NCBI GenBank assembly: GCA_964020085.1
Contig: OZ026607.1
Span: forward strand, 4,764,886-4,828,885
Reading direction: 5' to 3'
Source of the DNA: Micromussa lordhowensis
Taxonomy: Eukaryota; Cnidaria; Anthozoa; Scleractinia; Lobophylliidae
DNA length: 64,000 nt
In this document: piece by piece, positions 14,089 to 26,104 of the stretch
Numbering within the stretch: the stretch's first letter is position 1
Layout of the letters: every line of letters begins with the position of its first letter
Translations under genes and position numbers: made by a program
Notes under the pieces: generated by a model
The model's database searches: none
What the model was told of the DNA's origin: nothing
Seen by the model: the letters and a program-made list of their open reading frames with translations, nothing else

Positions 14089-14502
14089 AAATTTTCCCGG
14101 GGGGGATACTCCCTTATATGGGCTATACAGGTATGTGCGGCCCCAAAGGGTAGGGTTTTTTTCAGCCGTTTTCGTCATAAATAAGGTATCGATTTTTGCA
14201 CTCTAGTGTTGAATTCGTCCTTTTTTTGGAAGAAGCTACTTCTTCAGCATGTCACCCCGTTTAACGCCTGCTACGCGCGCTAGATAAGACCAGCAACAAA
14301 AGCCCTATACAAATAATGTTTACGGCGACTGTGTACGTACAGCAACGGTCAGGTCATAAATAGTGTATCAAATTTTTGGTCAGGTCATAAATAGGGTGGG
14401 GAAAAGAGCAGATTTTGGTCATAAATAGGGTAAGGGTTTTAGGGAGCGGGCCGCACACCCCTACCCAAATTTTCCGGGAGTACCCCCCCCGGGGAAATTT
14501 TA
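14089..14502. mobile_element. Non-autonomous TIR element with GGTCATAAATAGGG array
   Basis: The left end AAATTTTCCCGGGGGGGATA, continuing into CTCCC, is matched in inverse by the right end GGGAGTACCCCCCCCGGGGA, continuing into AATTTT, with a few mismatches over about 25 bp. The interior holds several copies of GTCATAAATAGGG-like words at about 14,170, 14,350, 14,385 and 14,420. There is no ORF and the length is about 410 bp. The target duplication is unclear because the flanks are AT-rich. Confidence 0.7.
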
Positions 14503-17216
14503 AACCAAAATTGTTCTAGGTAATCAAAAAAGATAGGTTTTCGGCCGGATTTGCTTTGCTGTCAGTTTTCTAAACGTAATACGCTGGCAGAAAATAGTCC
14601 CAAACCTTGTATTCTTTCTACGTTATATATTCTTTGATACATTTTAGTATTAGTTAACCACGCTCAAGAAAACTTGTTTGGAAAATTTCCATCCAGCATC
14701 TGTGAAATACTTGCACTGATATTTGTTTAAGTCAATACTGATTATGGCATGGTACAGTTGTTTTCACGCTAGTTTTAAGAATTTGACAGTGCATCAACTA
14801 ATGATGACTGCTTTGTTGATGATTATCTTAACTCTCATTACGAGTCTGATTGACAATGTATGAAGATTGTGCAGAGAATCTCCATGCCAATCGATCGCTA
14901 ATTTTCTTTTTTTAAGAAAACAAATTTTCGGATAAGAGCGACCCCAAGAGTACTTCTATTTCCTTAAAACTATTCGTCGGTCCCAGTCTCTCCGTTTATT
15001 GTGATCGACGCGTTCAAATCAAGTGTCACACAACCATGTCACTATAGCTAACGTATAAAAGGGATCCAACTAAAATACAACACTGTGAAATTGCGCAGAA
15101 AGCTAGCTTCGATTAGTAATTCTAGAACGATATAACTGGAGCCATGTTCCATTGGGGATTTAAAGAAAACAACTCAAAATGATCCCCAAGTTGTTCTAAA
15201 TTTCTCATGCTCCCTTCCTAAACAAAATTTAATTTTCAAACCCTTGCCAATAACCTGTGTCAATTTGCAAGGTGATGTTACTAAGTCTATATCAATTTTG
15301 TTTTGTAAATTGACAGTGAGTCTTCCTTGAAGGGAATTAGAACTATCTATTGTAATGTTGTGTTTGCCTTTATCTACATTTATGGAGTGAATCCATGTTT
15401 TAGAAGTCGCAGGATTTCCACACTGATGACTCTATAGAACTATTTAAATGAAAAATAAACAAAGTAATAATTTTGAAAACGCCCCACAATCTGAATCATG
15501 GCACGTAAACAAATTGCAGTTTCATGTGAGCTTTTAATTACAACTAAAATATTGAAATCAAGTTGGGGAATGACATAATCCACATGTTTTGGCTAAAACA
15601 TTCTACTAGACGAGTAAAACACGCGTAAACAGAAACTGTATTCGTTTTGTGGAAACACCTTCATTTTCGTCGTGTTTGCCCGATGCATTTTTAGATAGCG
15701 TCTTATTGCTGTGTATACATTGCAGACATGAGTTCCCATTGTACAAAACTGTCAAAGTCAACTTCGATTTCTCTCATTAATAATATATCACCACTATAAA
15801 CTGTCCGGCTCGTCTCTATTCGTTATCCGAACGAAATGCTTTGAATGGGCCGCAGTTTCAAGCCAGGATCGAATGAGAAACCCTGCCAGCTAAAAACGTT
15901 AGGAGTGCTGTTTGTTTTAAACATAAACAAGGGTTCATTTGCTTTAAATCCCGTTCCCGGTGGGTTCAAAAGCCACAAATATTGAGAAAAGCTCACGATA
16001 TCTCAAGAAATATGTTCGACTGAGAAAAACGTGGTGTGTATTTCATGTTGTCTTTGAGATGGGCATCGTATGATGAAAAACAAATTTCATTTTAATAGTA
16101 ATATTGGTGAACGTTTCATATAATTTACACCCAAAAAGTGAAATTTTAAAAGCTATTGTAGCTCTGACTGGATGAAACATGCATAAAATTATGTAGGATT
16201 CGCTGTTATATTATAAGTTCAGTACTATGAAGAAAGCATTCTTCAAGAAATTGCAGTTTTGTTTTCAAATACTAGATAATTTTAACCTGCAAAGATTTTT
16301 CATAACACAAGTATGAATTCTTCTAAGTTTATATGGTATGTGATCTACGCAAAGTTTTCTAGTATGCACTTCTAAATACTAAGTATATGGAATGTCTAAC
16401 CGCTGGTTAAACTTATTTCAGCTGAATTTATGAAATAACTCGTGCTGTTAATTTTTGACCAACGAGTGTTGTTATTTGATATTCAAGTAAAGAAAATCTC
16501 GACAATTTTACTTAAACTAAAGCAACGGCAAACCGTTTCCTCGTTGGCAAAAGGTATTGTAAAGTTTCCTAGGAAATTGAAAAACAAAGTTTGTTTTGAC
16601 GATTTATCAACAAATATTTCAATGTTTTTATATCTATTCAAATGGCGTTGGTGCACCGGTCACTTAAGAGTTATGAACTTTATCTTTTGCTGTCATATAT
16701 TTTATTTCCATTGTTTACGTCAAACAACTTCGCGCACTTTTGTCATGACATGATGATGAGGGAGTTTCGAAGTAGACGCTTGTACTTTTAGCCTATAACG
16801 TAACAAATTTCTTACAATAGCTGTTCGAAAAAAGTAGGTGTGAGAAACAAATGAATTCGTAAAATTGAGCTGAGGTTTCCCGCCTGCTAATGCGATGACA
16901 CAGGGTTGGCAAAATGTTCGGCGTTGCTGAAATTTTTCTTGAAGAGTAAGGGAATCCCTGGAGGTAGTGAAATAATTAACCATTCTTCAACGTCAAATGG
17001 AGGTGATCTTAATAAGTTTGTTCTCACCTCATTGGGAATGTTAATAAGCAAATAAAATAACTTGTAAAATGACTTGAGAAAAATTGAGTTCAGCTAATAT
17101 CATAGCCAGCTCAAACGGCTTCGATGCAGGTTGATTCCGTAAGAGTTTTGTGCCCGCTGAGCTATGCTTACCACTGAGAGAAGAAAAACATTCGCAAGCA
17201 AACTATCTGGACTTAC
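14503..17216. other. Intron of the KIF26-like gene; nothing supported
   Basis: AT-rich DNA between the middle exon and the first recognised coding exon. No feature could be supported on either strand. Confidence 0.45.
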
Positions 17217-17412
17217 CGCGTTTTTGTTCTTTCTTTCCTTCTGCAAAACACCTTGTATTTCCGGCAAGATCATCCTCATCACTTGCCGCTTAAGCTCGAC
17301 AAGTCGGTTGTTGCATTTCTCGCACCAGACGCCAAGTTCTCGGGGAATTTCGTTTGGCTTCGCGGATGTCCGTGAATGGCGAGAAGCTCCTGACGAACGC
17401 ATGTCGGTTAAT
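17217..17412 (-). CDS. KIF26/VAB-8-like atypical kinesin, N-terminal exon (first Cys motif)
   Basis: Coding exon of 196 nt between a clear acceptor (TTGCTTTCCAG) and a consensus donor (GCG/GTAAGT) in phase 0. It joins in frame to the exon ending at 11,314. The first base completes a codon from an upstream exon. Alternatively, the in-frame ATG at 17,402 is the translation start (MRSSGASRHSRTSAK). The motif WCEKCNNRLVELKRQVMRM resembles the first N-terminal Cys motif of the KIF26 family as I recall it (C-x2-C..LVELKRQAL). Pairing this motif with the second one in the exon at 1,034-1,362, in the same order as in KIF26, is the main evidence for the family call. The reading frame stays open a short way into the intron by chance. 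Confidence 0.75.
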
Positions 17413-18672
17413 CTGGAAAGCAATACAAATATTGTTAACACAGGCCATTTAAAATTGCAACGGAACTTTAGTTAAGAAAACATTACGTTCGATAAGAGCA
17501 TTACCTGAAAAGCTTCGCGATTTAGGTGCCTGATACTACAAATAAGCTAGAAGCTCTGGGTTAATCTGCTGAACAGAAACATATTAAAACACGAGAAATC
17601 CCTTTTCGGCGAATCTTCCTAATTGTGTAAACCATTTAAAGGCTGGCACAGGGACTTAGCATGGCTTATAAAACACGCGTTTAGTGTGTAATCAGATTTT
17701 TGCGTTTTTGTCGAGTGTACTGCCCGGTAATACGAGCGGCGATGCTTGAATGAAAAGATTTTTAATTCCACTCTCGCATGTCTCTTAATCATACGGCGCT
17801 GAAAGGTTGTCAATGCACTCCAGATGTTATGGGCTGGACTTCCTATGGGGAAAGCACGGGAGTCTTGTCACGGTAGACAGCAACAAAACATCACGCTATG
17901 AATGGTTGGAATTGAATCGGAGATCGACGGGTTCCCGAATGTCAAAGAATGCAATTAAAACAAGAGACTTCAGATGTCGATAACATCGCTCATATTGAAG
18001 GGACAGATTCATTATTAACCTGCGTTTTATGAATGACGGAGATTTTCCTGCGCGATTGCACGTTCAAATCTTCACCGAGCGGTAAGAACTAAAGAAAACG
18101 CAAGCGCAAAAAAAAGTACCACGTCTAATAAACCAGATGTTTTTTTTTTCTTGGCTCAAAAAGGACTGTTTTAGTCAGACAGCTCGCATCTAGCAAATCC
18201 CTCTTTGTTTAGAACATTCATACTTTTGTTTTTAAATCATTCTATAGATCTTTCAACGGAATCTCTTCTGGAGTAGTTGATACAATGTCCCACAGACATC
18301 ATCGCTAATTTTCCATTCTGGGGTTCACTGATTGTTTGTGTTAACAGCATTTCCCACAGTCAAGATTAAACATATGGTCCATAGAGATTTGGCGCAGATG
18401 TAACGTTAAAAACAGTCAACTCTTTGGTTAGTTACGTTAGAAACGTTTAAACCTGTTGAGATAGAGTTCTATTAGGATTGTAGTGTGGTAAATTCTGCCC
18501 TAGCTACGGGGCAAAGCGAAAAAGTAAATCAAACCATTTCAGATGCGTCGTTTCAAGCGGCAGAGATAAAGTAAAAAAACATATTTTACGTATGTCGCTT
18601 GTTGTCTTGAATTCGTGACGCTAATTGGAACTGAAAGAAAATGCTTGTTGTCGATAGACGGAAATAATTAAT
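17413..18672. other. Upstream region/intron of the KIF26-like gene; nothing supported
   Basis: No ORF with recognisable content and no clear promoter elements. If the ATG at 17,402 is the start, a 5' untranslated exon should lie further to the right. Confidence 0.4.
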
Positions 18673-18787
18673 TAACCGCGCGGCCATGGGCCGAGCGCGG
18701 TTCTTGCTCTGCACGGGGTTTATTTTTATTTTTTTTAACCGCGCGGCCATGGGCCGAGCGCGGTTCTTGCTCTGCACGGGGTTTATT
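18673..18787. repeat. Two tandem copies of a GC-rich hairpin repeat
   Basis: Two nearly identical copies of a unit of about 60 bp. Each starts with TTAACCGCGCGGCCATGG, contains an ACCGCGC/GCGCGGT dyad, continues TTCTTGCTCTGCACGGGG and ends in a T-rich tail. The same unit recurs at about 21,327 and 21,530. ORFs predicted through it on both strands are artefacts of the repeat. Confidence 0.85.
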
Positions 18788-18817
18788 TTTTTTTGTATTT
18801 TTTTTTTTTTTGTATGC

Positions 18818-19420
18818 GACCAGACCCAAACTCCCACTCGGCCAAGTGTCGAATCACGCAACTTATGATGTTTATTAGCTAAAAACTGTTGAAATGTCAA
18901 TGTACTGAAAATCGTATGAATATTCTACTCTTTATTTAGTAGAAAATATATTGCCTTTTTGTGTTATTGAAGCGCTTGATTTGAAGCGAGTATTGAATAC
19001 ATAAAAAGGAATTACGTCATTCATGGAATGTGTCAACGTTGCAACTTTCTCTTGGGAAGCGTGTTGAATAACATCGTGCTTGTTTTTAACTTTCATGTCG
19101 CCATGAGTGACAGTCGTTGAGCTAACTGTAACTTTCCGAGCATTTTTTTGAATTTTAAACAAGAGAAATGAATTATTGTGCTGTTTTATTGATGGAGCGA
19201 GTTCAGAGAAATATTTGCAAGCTAAGCAAAGAACGTGTCAGAACGTGCAAGGATTACGTCATTAGTAGGGAAATAACCACCGTAGGTGGATAACGTAATT
19301 CTTGAATTATGTGACTCGTGTGACTACTTTGCTAGCCCTTTACTCATGAAAAAATACAATTAAATTTAATCGTGAGTTTTAAGAAAGAAAGCTGCTGTTA
19401 ATAGCATTATTATCGTTCGT
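18818..19420. repeat. Composite repeat module, copy A
   Basis: Starts near CCAGACCCAAACTCCCACTC and continues with GAATCACGCAAC, then TTATTAGCTAAAAACTGTTG, then a GAAG-GAGTATTGAATAC block and CATGGAATGTG-CAACGTTGCAAC. It ends near AAGAAAGAAAGCTG. The same order of blocks recurs at 20,024-20,735 and, more weakly, at 21,739-22,320. No protein frame is conserved between the copies. Confidence 0.7.
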
Positions 19421-20023
19421 CAGGAGCCCAATGGGCTCCTGCGTTCGTATCGTTCATGCCCATACATATCCCGAAGAAAGTTCCAGGTTAAGGCCATTAC
19501 GTCATCGGTGTACGACTGATGGTGCAATCGGAGATTTCATAACACGTACAAGTGATGGTGCAATAAGAGGCTTAAATAGTGCGTGTGTAGTCGTTGTTGT
19601 CAGTTGTTGTGCTATAGATTGATGAGGTGATTTTGTGTCTATAGTCATCAGTGAATCAACAAGGAGTGCTTGCAGAGAAGGAACGGGGAGGTAGATGTTC
19701 TGACGTTTATTTCGGAAACGCTTTTAATTGTTTTGTCGTTTTGGTTCAGTCTTTAGGGTCCAAGATTCCGTAGCTGATCTTCTAGTTTATGGGTGACGAG
19801 TTACCCTGTTCGTCCTAACATAAAAAACGACTGAAGTTAAACAAAGAAAAACAAAATCAAACAAAGCTTAACAAAAGAGACTGAAATTGTGACAAAAGTG
19901 AAATACACTGAACATTATTCAAGTGAATACTGCATCAGAGGGTGCGCAGTGAGGCCGTGAAGTTATCAAACCCAGATACGTATAATGGAAGTAATGAAAG
20001 AAACTTCTTGTAGTTTTTGTGTC
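19421..20023. other. Spacer between modules, with a 9-bp palindrome
   Basis: It begins with a perfect palindrome, CAGGAGCCC then three bases then GGGCTCCTG (19,421-19,441). The rest shows a short internal repeat (GATGGTGCAAT twice near 19,518 and 19,554) and nothing else. Confidence 0.5.
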
Positions 20024-20735
20024 ACCAGACCTAAACTCCCACTCGGCGAAATGTTAAATCATGCAAACTTCCACTCGGCCAAATGTCGAATCACGCAACT
20101 TATGATGTTTATTAGCTAAAAACTGTTGAAACGACAATGTACTGAAAATCGTATGAATATTCTACTCGTTATTTAGTACAAAATATATTGCCTTTATTGT
20201 ATTTATTCGCTAAAAGCTGTTAGAGCATTAATACACGGAAAATGTTACTGACATTGTTTTCTTTAATGTACGTAAAATGTATTTTCTTTTCGTTTTATCG
20301 AAGTGTTGGATTCGAAGAGACTATTAAATATACCAAAAAATTTATTACGCCAGCTATGGAATTTGCCGACATTGCAGCTTTCACTTTGGCTACGTGAGTA
20401 CGATCGTGCTTACTTTGCAAGTTTATTTCGTCAGAAGAGACAGTCCTTAATTTATTTGCAATTTTGCGAGTATTTCGTGTGGGTTTAGACATTTAAAGTG
20501 AATTGTTTGGCTATTTCATCGAAGCGAGTAAAGAGATTCGAAGGAAAATTAAATTTGCCGAGGTAAACAAGATAGAACTTGCAGCGTTTATGTTCCAAAA
20601 TTAGGCGTGGATAGCGGAAACCTCGGACTTTTTGTCTGACTTTGCTTGTCCTTTACTTATAGCACAAACAAATTAAAATTTGACTTTTAAGGAAGAAAGC
20701 TGTTTATTAATAGCGTAGCTGTTTGTAAGTAGCGC
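20024..20735. repeat. Composite repeat module, copy B
   Basis: Diverged direct copy of module A about 1.2 kb downstream. It holds the ACTCCCACTCGGC start (repeated once in degenerate form), GAATCACGCAAC at about 20,088, TTATTAGCTAAAAACTGTTG, a GAAGAGACTATTAAATA block, GCCGACATTGCAGC, and the end AAGGAAGAAAGCTG. It is clearly alignable by eye over about 600 bp, with many substitutions and indels. Confidence 0.7.
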
Positions 20736-21005
20736 TCTGTATGATTGACCTGAACGTATAGGACACAAGTGTTCATCATTTGCCCTTCGCAACCTATCTG
20801 ACACTTGTGATAACTTATTAGTGCTCGAACAAGGCTGACATACTTTGATTTCGAGATCGATGTACTAATATGATATTTCATCGGAAAGCAAACACTGTTT
20901 TGGTAAATGTTCTTTTACGTATCGGAGAGGCAGACGCTCTGTTTCGGTGAACGTTTTCTGTATATCTGTTAATAAGCAAACAAAAAAAAAAAAAAAAACG
21001 TTTAG

Positions 21006-21076
21006 CCTCCTACGGGATTCGAACTCACGACCTCTCGATTGGGAGACCATCGTCTACTCCACTGCGCCACAGCGAC
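21006..21076 (-). ncRNA. tRNA-like Pol III unit (tRNA-derived SINE head or decayed tRNA)
   Basis: Read on the minus strand, it has a box A (TGGCGCAGTGG) and a box B (AGTTCGAATCC) at tRNA-like spacing. A run of 17 T's follows shortly after the 3' end, which would serve as a Pol III terminator. The acceptor stem and the anticodon stem do not pair cleanly, so I assign no isotype and favour a tRNA-derived SINE-like unit. A 61-aa ORF that crosses it is an artefact. Confidence 0.6.
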
Positions 21077-21219
21077 ATGAGTTATGACACTGTGGAACTC
21101 ATTATAAAGGATGGGTTGTAAAAGAATGTGCACTGCTTTGCGACTGTGGTGCTAAGAAAACAGTTCAATTTTAATAAAAGCGCGGTTATAAGATCTAAAA
21201 GATCTTCTTGTTTTTTTTT

Positions 21220-21735
21220 GTCATGTCGGAGAGCTGAACCAGCTCTCTGCTCGGCCAAACTTTGAATCACGCAACCGGATTCGCCGAAAATACCACAAGG
21301 ACATTTGCAAGGATAAATAATGTAATTAACCGCGCGGCCATGGGCCGAGCGCGGTTCTTGCTCTGCACGGGGTTTATTTTTTTTTATTTTTTTTTTTGTC
21401 ATGTCGGAGAGCTGAACCAACTCTCTGCTCGGCCAAACTTTGAATCACGCAACCGGTAATGTTTATTCGCCGAAAAAAAAGCTGTTGAAATATTACCACA
21501 AGGACATTTGCAAGGATAAATAATGTAATTAACCGCGCGGCCATGGGCCGAGCGCGGTTCTTGCTCTGCACGGGGTTTATTTTTTTTATTTTTTTTTTTT
21601 GCCATGTCGGAGAGCTGAACCAGCTCTCTGCTCGGCCAAACTTTGAATCACGCAACCGGTAATGTTTATTCGCCGAAAAAAAAGCTGTTGAAATATTACC
21701 ACAAGGACATTTGCAAGGATAAATAATGTAATTTA
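21220..21735. repeat. Tandem repeat, three units of 178-203 bp
   Basis: Units start at 21,220, 21,398 and 21,601 with (T/C)CATGTCGGAGAGCTGAACC. Each contains CTCTGCTCGGCCAAACTTTG, GAATCACGCAAC, CCACAAGGACATTTGCAAGG and AAATAATGTAATT. The first two end in the GC-rich hairpin unit and a T-run; the third is cut before the hairpin. Unit 1 lacks about 25 bp found in units 2 and 3. High identity implies recent expansion. Confidence 0.9.
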
Positions 21736-21738
21736 GGA

Positions 21739-22320
21739 CCTGTTGCTGGCTACTAAGGCTGAAATTATCTAGAGTTAAGCTTTATTTTTGTTTTGCTTGC
21801 ATGTTCACTTTCGAAGGGAATATTCAATGCGCCGGCTAAAGAAGGTAGTCAGCCATGGAATGCGCTGATGCTGATAAATATGACCGTATTTACTGCAATG
21901 CCCTTACGGTGATAAATAAGATCGTGTTTACTTCGCCAGAAGCAATGGTGGAGTTTTCTGGGAAAAAAAAATATAACCTCGGCACTCGTCAAAACCTTTG
22001 CAAATATATATTCGTTTGAAAGGTCAATTCTCCTTCGAGCTACAGGTAAACAAAAATCTCCGATTACCAATCACGCAACCACGCTATGCAAAGAATGTGA
22101 AATAAAATCTCTTTCAGCTTACTTTGAATCACGCAATCTCTATTGTTTCCAATGGGTAATGTTTACTCGCAAAACGCTGTTGCCAAATACTTAGAAAACA
22201 GTTCAATTTTAAAAGCGCGGTTTTAAGTTGTTTTCAACTTCTTGTTAATTAATTGACGTTCACCGGAATTGAAAGTTTTCTATGATGTTAGAAAAAGTCA
22301 CGCAACACTCAAAAAAAGCG
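21739..22320. repeat. Composite repeat module, copy C (most diverged)
   Basis: Contains GAAGGGAATATTCAATGCGC, then CAGCCATGGAATGCGC, and further on GAATCACGCAAT and AATGTTTACTCGCAAAACGCTGTTG, in the same order as modules A and B but more decayed. AGAAAACAGTTCAATTTTA plus AAAGCGCGGTT, seen here at about 22,193, also occurs at about 21,155. Confidence 0.55.
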
Positions 22321-24534
22321 TATTTCTGATCACAAAGTTACAAGAGCTCTTCCGGATTAGAAATTACCCAGAACAAGCAACACAGTTCGTCGTTATCAGG
22401 CGTTTTAGTTGAATAAGCCCATAAATTAACTTATTGACCCTATATCCTAAAACAGGACAAGTGGCTACCTGGGGTTTTGCGGCCTGGGTAGTGCTAATGT
22501 CGGTCTGGACGAAAGCTACTGTGAAATGACGAGGCAGGAGAGACAAAAATGCATTGATTGATTCATGCAATGAAAGTGGAGATATTTTGACTCTGTCAAT
22601 GCCATGTCTAGTTCCATAGCCTCGTATGTAACGTTATCCTGGACGAAGGAGAGCGAAACCAAAACATATACCGCGCGGAAAAGATGGCCACCATTTTTCA
22701 ACCCACCTCGCGAACAGAACATTTTTCTCTCGTTGTTTAATATAGTTATTTGTTCAGTATGCTACATAATTATTCCGATTTCTTGATTCCTTCATGTAAG
22801 AAAGAAATTTTTCCAGCAGCTCTAGCCGCCGTCATTTGGAATGAGTCGGTGTAATGTGAGAAGCCACAGTCAAGTTTTTCTTGTTTATTCTTGTAAAACA
22901 GGTTGATTCATTCAGAAAGGGAGCGTTTCCCAAGAAAATACGATACATACGTATGGCTTATGTTTTTTTCAATATAGCTTTGAAAAACTAATGACGAGGA
23001 AAGGTAGATTAACTGAGATCTCAATCGATTTGTATCGCACTGTTTTGAACTTGTTTAGCAAGCAGGTCTTTTTCGTTTCACAGCTTCCGACACTTGAGTT
23101 TAAGGGCCGTCGAAAGCATTGAGGTAAACAAATTCGCGTGACTACAAAAACTTTGCGTGTGTGTTTCTTGCTTAATTTCGGCGTTGGATATCGTCGATAT
23201 CGGCGAGACAACTCGACAGCCCCTGATGTCGGTCACCTCTCAAAGGTTAAGGACTGGTTAGGGAATACGAGAAATGTTCTACACGAATTCCATCAGTGGA
23301 AAATACAGCCCTAAGTTATTGTTTGTGCTGTAAGAATTATGAAGTTGCTGGCGGCCAGAATGAAAAAATAAATATGCACAGATTGACAAGTCAAAAGTAG
23401 CATTGAAGTTAGTCGATCAAAATGCTTGCCACGACAAGTGAATCTCAAGACGTTTTGCAATGTTTTTGCTCAGACTTTATGTAATAATCGTTAATCAATG
23501 ACATTGGTGCGATGCGAAGATTAACTTTAGTAACAATCAGTTAACCGGTGCTAAAAATGGAACTCAATTTTAATTTTTAAGCTGTTTGGCGGTTGCCAAA
23601 GTTAGAGCTAGGATACACTGAAAATGACTTGAAAACTTGGCAATTTTATGAATCTTTTCATGAATTAAACCCACTCGTCCCGACTATGTAACAGATATAT
23701 ATATAGCCAATATTTTGCTTTTTTAGATACTGGCTTTTCAATGACTGATAAGAAGTTGTTGATTACTCTCTAGGATTACGGACAAATAAGACAAAGTTTT
23801 ATCCACAACCTAGGATTGAAATTGTGGCTAATTTTGCAAATAGTTTCTCTTTTTTTGTTTTTGGTGGTTGTTTCATTTGTACTACAGTATACCCGAAAAC
23901 AGGGAGATAATTCAGAAACTCTAGAATATGACATTGTTAACCAGCCAGGCATTTTCCTCGTCACTAAAGGGATAAGATCGGCCAAGATCCGGAAGAAATT
24001 GTTAGGGGAAATGTTAAACATCCGAGTTGTTGAACCGCAGGGTTCGAAATCATGGAGACAAAATCCCTTTAAAGACCAACCTTTAAGCCACCCAACTAGA
24101 GCTCGTTGTGATCTATTTTGTCTGGAAGTCCAGCTGAGCTTGGAGCAGGTTCTCGGGCACGGAAGGACTGTTAACGATCATTTAAGACACATACGCACAT
24201 CCAATTAAGGGCGCTATGCAAACAACTGAAGAGCTAATACGAAGCGTGCGACCTGGCACATAAATTTGAAAATCCTAGACCTAGTGGCACGAAATTGATT
24301 TGCAGTTGAATTAGAAAAACAAGGTACCCAATGTTCAGCTAATACCAAATCTTGGATGACTAATTGGCTATGAACTCCAGAGAAAGCCCACAAACATGGT
24401 GTGAGATATTTGTATTTATAAATGGCATAAAATTGCAAAGGTTGTTCAAATGAAGCATTTGAGCTGTGTTTTCATGTCTTCAGCACTGTTTAGACTAATT
24501 TAAAGTGTGTTACCATTTTTAACAAAAAAAAACA
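22321..24534. other. No supported gene
   Basis: The only longer ORF (23,816-24,208, plus, 130 codons) begins with a hydrophobic stretch but has no recognised domain, no splice context and a competing ORF on the other strand. I do not call it. A short AT microsatellite lies near 23,695. Confidence 0.45.
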
Positions 24535-24755
24535 TATCGAGCAGTACTTTCATGTGGTACTGTTTGTTATGCTGTACAAGGTGGGCTCCAACTTTATAGT
24601 CTGTGGGTGAAACCCTAGTGTGTGACCATTCAAATGAAAGCTATTGAGCAGTACTTTCATGAAGTACTGTTTATTACGCTGTATAAGGTGGTTCTAACTT
24701 TTAAGTCTGTGGTTGAAACCCTACCGAGGTTGTGACCCATTCAAATGAAACCGTC
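24535..24755 (-). repeat. Dispersed minisatellite, two units, inverted
   Basis: Reverse complement of the 26,105-26,480 family. It shows GAGCAGTACTTTCATG, GTACTGTTTGTTATGCTGTA, AAGGTGG, GAAACCCTA and CATTCAAATGAAAG, twice in succession. Confidence 0.85.
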
Positions 24756-26104
24756 TTTTCTCTAAATGACATTTTTATTTTTTGCCCGTATCAGTTGTGG
24801 GCTTAAGAAATCCTTGAGGATAGACCATTGAGGATCATTGAGATGGACGTTTCTGCACTTTCTTGTACAACCATGCAGGTGTCTTTCATCATAGCAGTTA
24901 CTTTCTGTGGTTCAATAAATTGATTGATATTTCACGGTGGTTAACCATTTCATTACATTTATTATCTGAACTAACTATTTCGCATTTTTTTGGCATCCGT
25001 GAAAAATTTTTACTACTTCAAAGACAGCGGCAAAAAGTGGAGGATCTCCTACAAAGCTTTCAAATGAACGGTTTATACAATGCAGCTCTTAACAATTAAA
25101 TCTCGGACATTTTTTACTGCTAAAATTTTGGATAGTTCAAATTGGACAGAGTGTGTTAAAGATGTTGGCACTTGAAATACGCAATGATAAATTTCGAAAT
25201 TGCGCCGCGGGAATACCGCCAAAGTGAGATGCGGCATCTGTTAAATTCTTTAAATGTCGCGATTGTACGATAAGCAACTGGTATTGCAAGATTGGGCTGA
25301 TTTCCAGAGAGTCCTATGGCTATCTTTGTCCGAGGCACGTAAATGACTTCATTCACGTAGCAAAGAAAATGGATCTCCATTTAATTAGTTTTAAAGATTG
25401 ACTTTCTTTTCCAAGACTCCGATATTTCCTGTTTTGTTGCGTGTAGGTAGCCTAAGGTCAAGATGCTCTTCACTTTATATGCTATTGTTGCTGGCAACAA
25501 ACACAAATTTAATCTTCTAGATGAAAAGGGCATAACTTAGAGACGTGGCAACCACGGAACGTATCGTTGGCGCGCGTGGCCTCGTCTTCAAGCTAGCCTC
25601 TCTCTCGTGCGATTTGTGAATGGACAAGAACTGTGAACGTTTGTAAGAACAAAAAAAACCTTCTGGAAATACAATTTTCTTGCAGTAGTTTTCAGAAACT
25701 TACGGGACTGTTTCAGTAACTCCAATAAAGCGAAGAAAGTGTTTCGAAGTGGTTTTCCATGTTTCCATAGAGTTGTTTCTTTGTTTGTTGTTGTTGTTGT
25801 GTGGTTTTTGTTGGTCGTGGTGGTGGTGTGGTGGTGTGGCGGAGATTACAACAGTGATGGCTAAGGCGATGATGACGATGATGATACTGGATAAGACGAT
25901 ACGTGATAAAGGTAATGTCGCATTCGTGGAAAGTCAAATAAATCGAGAAAAGTTGGTTCATTGCATATTTCGCAAATTGTGACGATAACCGTGTGCATTG
26001 TCCTACCAAGAACCCTTCCAAGTACAAATATGGCCTGTGTTGTAAAATTTCAACTGAGACTAAAACAAAACAAACCGAATTATCGGACCACGTTAAAGTG
26101 TGCC
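24756..26104. other. No supported gene; one low-complexity tract
   Basis: Contains the G/T-rich simple repeat listed separately. ORFs through that tract, on both strands, are low-complexity artefacts. Confidence 0.45.
25773..25842. repeat. G/T-rich simple repeat
   Basis: Runs of GTT followed by GGT/GTG triplets, giving a strongly strand-asymmetric purine/T tract. Confidence 0.85.

Noticed and set aside
18586..18900. Minus ORF of 104 codons, and similar ORFs at 21,082-21,655
   Set aside because: They translate the GC-rich hairpin repeat and T-runs; the same peptide recurs because the DNA is repeated, not because it is coding.
23816..24208. Plus ORF of 130 codons with a hydrophobic N-terminus
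   Set aside because: No recognised domain, no promoter or splice support, and an overlapping minus ORF of similar quality.
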